Of a DNA stretch of 64,000 nt, positions 62,872-64,000 are shown one piece after another. How positions within the stretch are numbered: position 1 is the first letter of the stretch; the number at the start of each line of letters is the position of its first letter. Location of the stretch: assembly GCA_035578905.1 (NCBI GenBank), contig JAQJVL010000155.1:434001-498000 (forward strand), in the 5' to 3' direction. Made by a program: the position numbers and the translations under genes. Below the pieces are notes generated by a model that ran no database searches, was not told the DNA's origin, and saw only the letters and a program-made list of their open reading frames with translations. Source of the DNA: Stictocephala bisonia (taxonomy: Eukaryota; Arthropoda; Insecta; Hemiptera; Membracidae).

Positions 62872-62996
62872 CTATTATTATTATTCATTATTCATCTTTA
62901 TTCGTTTGAAACATTTTATATTTGTACAAACACGTCTATTCTAAAAATATGTATAATACTAAATTAAATTAAAACTAAATTAAAATTAAAATAGTG
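62872..62996 (-). mobile_element. LINE 3' untranslated region and tail
   Basis: On the minus strand, after the RT stop codon, about 120 AT-rich bases contain AATAAA (near 62905). They end in a simple tail, GAATAATGAATAATAATAAT. The abrupt change to gypsy protease sequence at about 62871 marks the insertion point. Confidence 0.75.
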
Positions 62997-64000
62997 TTAC
63001 AATAAATCACTAAATTTATAATAACACTTGTCCAAGAAATAATGTTTAACTTTAGATTTAAAAACTGAGAATGATCTCTCATCTCTAATATTCAATGGCA
63101 GTTTGTTGTATACAGTAGTGCAAACATAGTAAGGCCCTTTTTCAAACAAAGTTGTGTTGTGCTTCAATACTGTCAACATCTCTCTAGTCCGAGTGGGATA
63201 TTGATGAAATGTACCATTTTCAACAAAAATATTTGGGTGTTTCTTGACAAAAATACATGCCTCATAACCAATCAGGCCAGCCAAAGATAGAATTCGGAGT
63301 TCACAAAAAAGTGGCTTGCAAGAGTTCAGTCTTGCTCGCCCTGCTATGGCTCTCACACACCATTTTTGAAGGGCAAACACTCTTGTGAAATTTGATAAAC
63401 TTGATGGACCCCAGAAAATAATCCCGTAACGCATAATCAATTCAGCATGAGAGAAATATACAGTCCTTAAAATCTCATGGCTGCACACCTTAGCTAAGTG
63501 GCTGAGAGCGTAGCACATGTTGCGTAGTCTCTTACAAACCTGATCAACATGGATGTTCCAATTTAGCCTCTCATCAATATGAACACCAAGGAATTTGACA
63601 GATGATTTCTGTTTTGCTTCTTCACAGCCCAATCTGATTTGTCCTTGGTAATGTGTCTTTTTGGAGCTACCCAGATGAAATTGGATGAAATTAGTTTTGC
63701 TGATGTTTAATTTGAGTTTGTTTGCAGAAAACCATTTATGAAGGGCGTCAAGAAGATTATTAGTGGTAGATACAACAGAGGTTTGAGATTCTTTGGAAAC
63801 ACAATTGGAGCAATCATCAGCAAACATGACAATATTAAGTTCTGGTGAAATTTTTGGAAGATCGTTAATATATATTAAAAATAGTATTGGGCCTAAAATA
63901 GAACCCTGGGGTACTCCAGTCACGATGGGTTTATAAGAGGAATGAATTTTTTGGCTACCTAGATGGATTTCAACTGTTTGACTCCGATCAGTTAAATACG
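62997..64000 (-). CDS. LINE reverse transcriptase, C-terminal part, frame intact to window edge
   Basis: This is the ORF2 reverse transcriptase of a non-LTR retrotransposon, which copies the element RNA at a nicked target. The frame is open from the window edge to a stop at 62997 (334 codons visible), so the start lies outside. The visible part opens with YLTDRSQTVEI, then GVPQGSILGPILFLIYINDL (from about 63917). The catalytic FADD is intact at about 63813-63824. Next come the LN.SKT.F and FLGV.ID..LNW signatures and a typical C-terminal domain ending RSFSVFKSKVKHYFL. No stop or frameshift is seen, unlike the other two LINE remnants here, so this copy is young. The signature is Jockey-superfamily-like. 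The endonuclease domain cannot be assessed. Confidence 0.92.
   Translation of the reverse strand, partial: YLTDRSQTVEIHLGSQKIHSSYKPIVTGVPQGSILGPILFLIYINDLPKISPELNIVMFADDCSNCVSKESQTSVVSTTNNLLDALHKWFSANKLKLNISKTNFIQFHLGSSKKTHYQGQIRLGCEEAKQKSSVKFLGVHIDERLNWNIHVDQVCKRLRNMCYALSHLAKVCSHEILRTVYFSHAELIMRYGIIFWGPSSLSNFTRVFALQKWCVRAIAGRARLNSCKPLFCELRILSLAGLIGYEACIFVKKHPNIFVENGTFHQYPTRTREMLTVLKHNTTLFEKGPYYVCTTVYNKLPLNIRDERSFSVFKSKVKHYFLDKCYYKFSDLL

Overview
This is a gene-poor, AT-rich stretch of a eukaryotic nuclear genome, most likely an arthropod and plausibly an insect. The evidence is indirect. There are remnants of LINE (Jockey-like), Penelope-like and Ty3/gypsy retroelements, tRNA-derived SINEs, TA-flanked MITEs and a short AACCT (TTAGG-type) telomere-like tract. 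No bacterial or organellar genes are visible. I found no convincing host protein-coding gene. The only hint is a GC-richer, exon-like patch near 12.24-12.40 kb.

Layout. 0-12 kb: a SINE-like family A copy, a MITE (1718-2204), two copies of repeat family E, a decayed LINE reverse transcriptase (4253-5659), a pogo/Tigger-type MITE (5837-6334), family D and a tRNA-derived SINE. 12.7-19.7 kb: four unrelated tandem arrays in a row, with a 45/46-bp minisatellite, a homogeneous 118-bp satellite, a G-rich ~36-bp minisatellite and a ~154-bp repeat. 20-34 kb: further MITEs and fold-back elements (20552-21004, 24019-24320, 30903-31321), a second dead LINE (27600-28412), a Helitron-like fragment and a 50-bp alternating purine-pyrimidine tract. 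34-44 kb: family A and F copies, a 700-bp purine-rich block with a (GA)n core, more G-rich minisatellite, and two copies of a 214-bp satellite. 44-56 kb: SINEs, an internally deleted Penelope-like element with a GIY-YIG domain (about 47.3-48.4 kb), another G-rich minisatellite, and seven 214-bp satellite copies in the opposite orientation. 56-64 kb: two family A copies, G-rich minisatellite, and a gypsy gag-protease pseudogene (61812-62871) interrupted by a LINE on the minus strand whose RT frame is open to the window end (62997-64000).

No pathway can be assembled; the window is a nest of mobile elements and tandem repeats. The observations most worth following are: (1) hammerhead-ribozyme-like cores (CTGANGA, hairpin, GAAA) in a fold-back element and next to the Penelope remnant, one pair showing a compensatory stem change; (2) a G-quadruplex-prone minisatellite dispersed to seven loci; (3) a 118-bp satellite carrying two AP-1-like TGAGTCA sites per unit; (4) a SINE family in which one 3' body is joined to two different heads. 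All family names A-H are local labels for this window.
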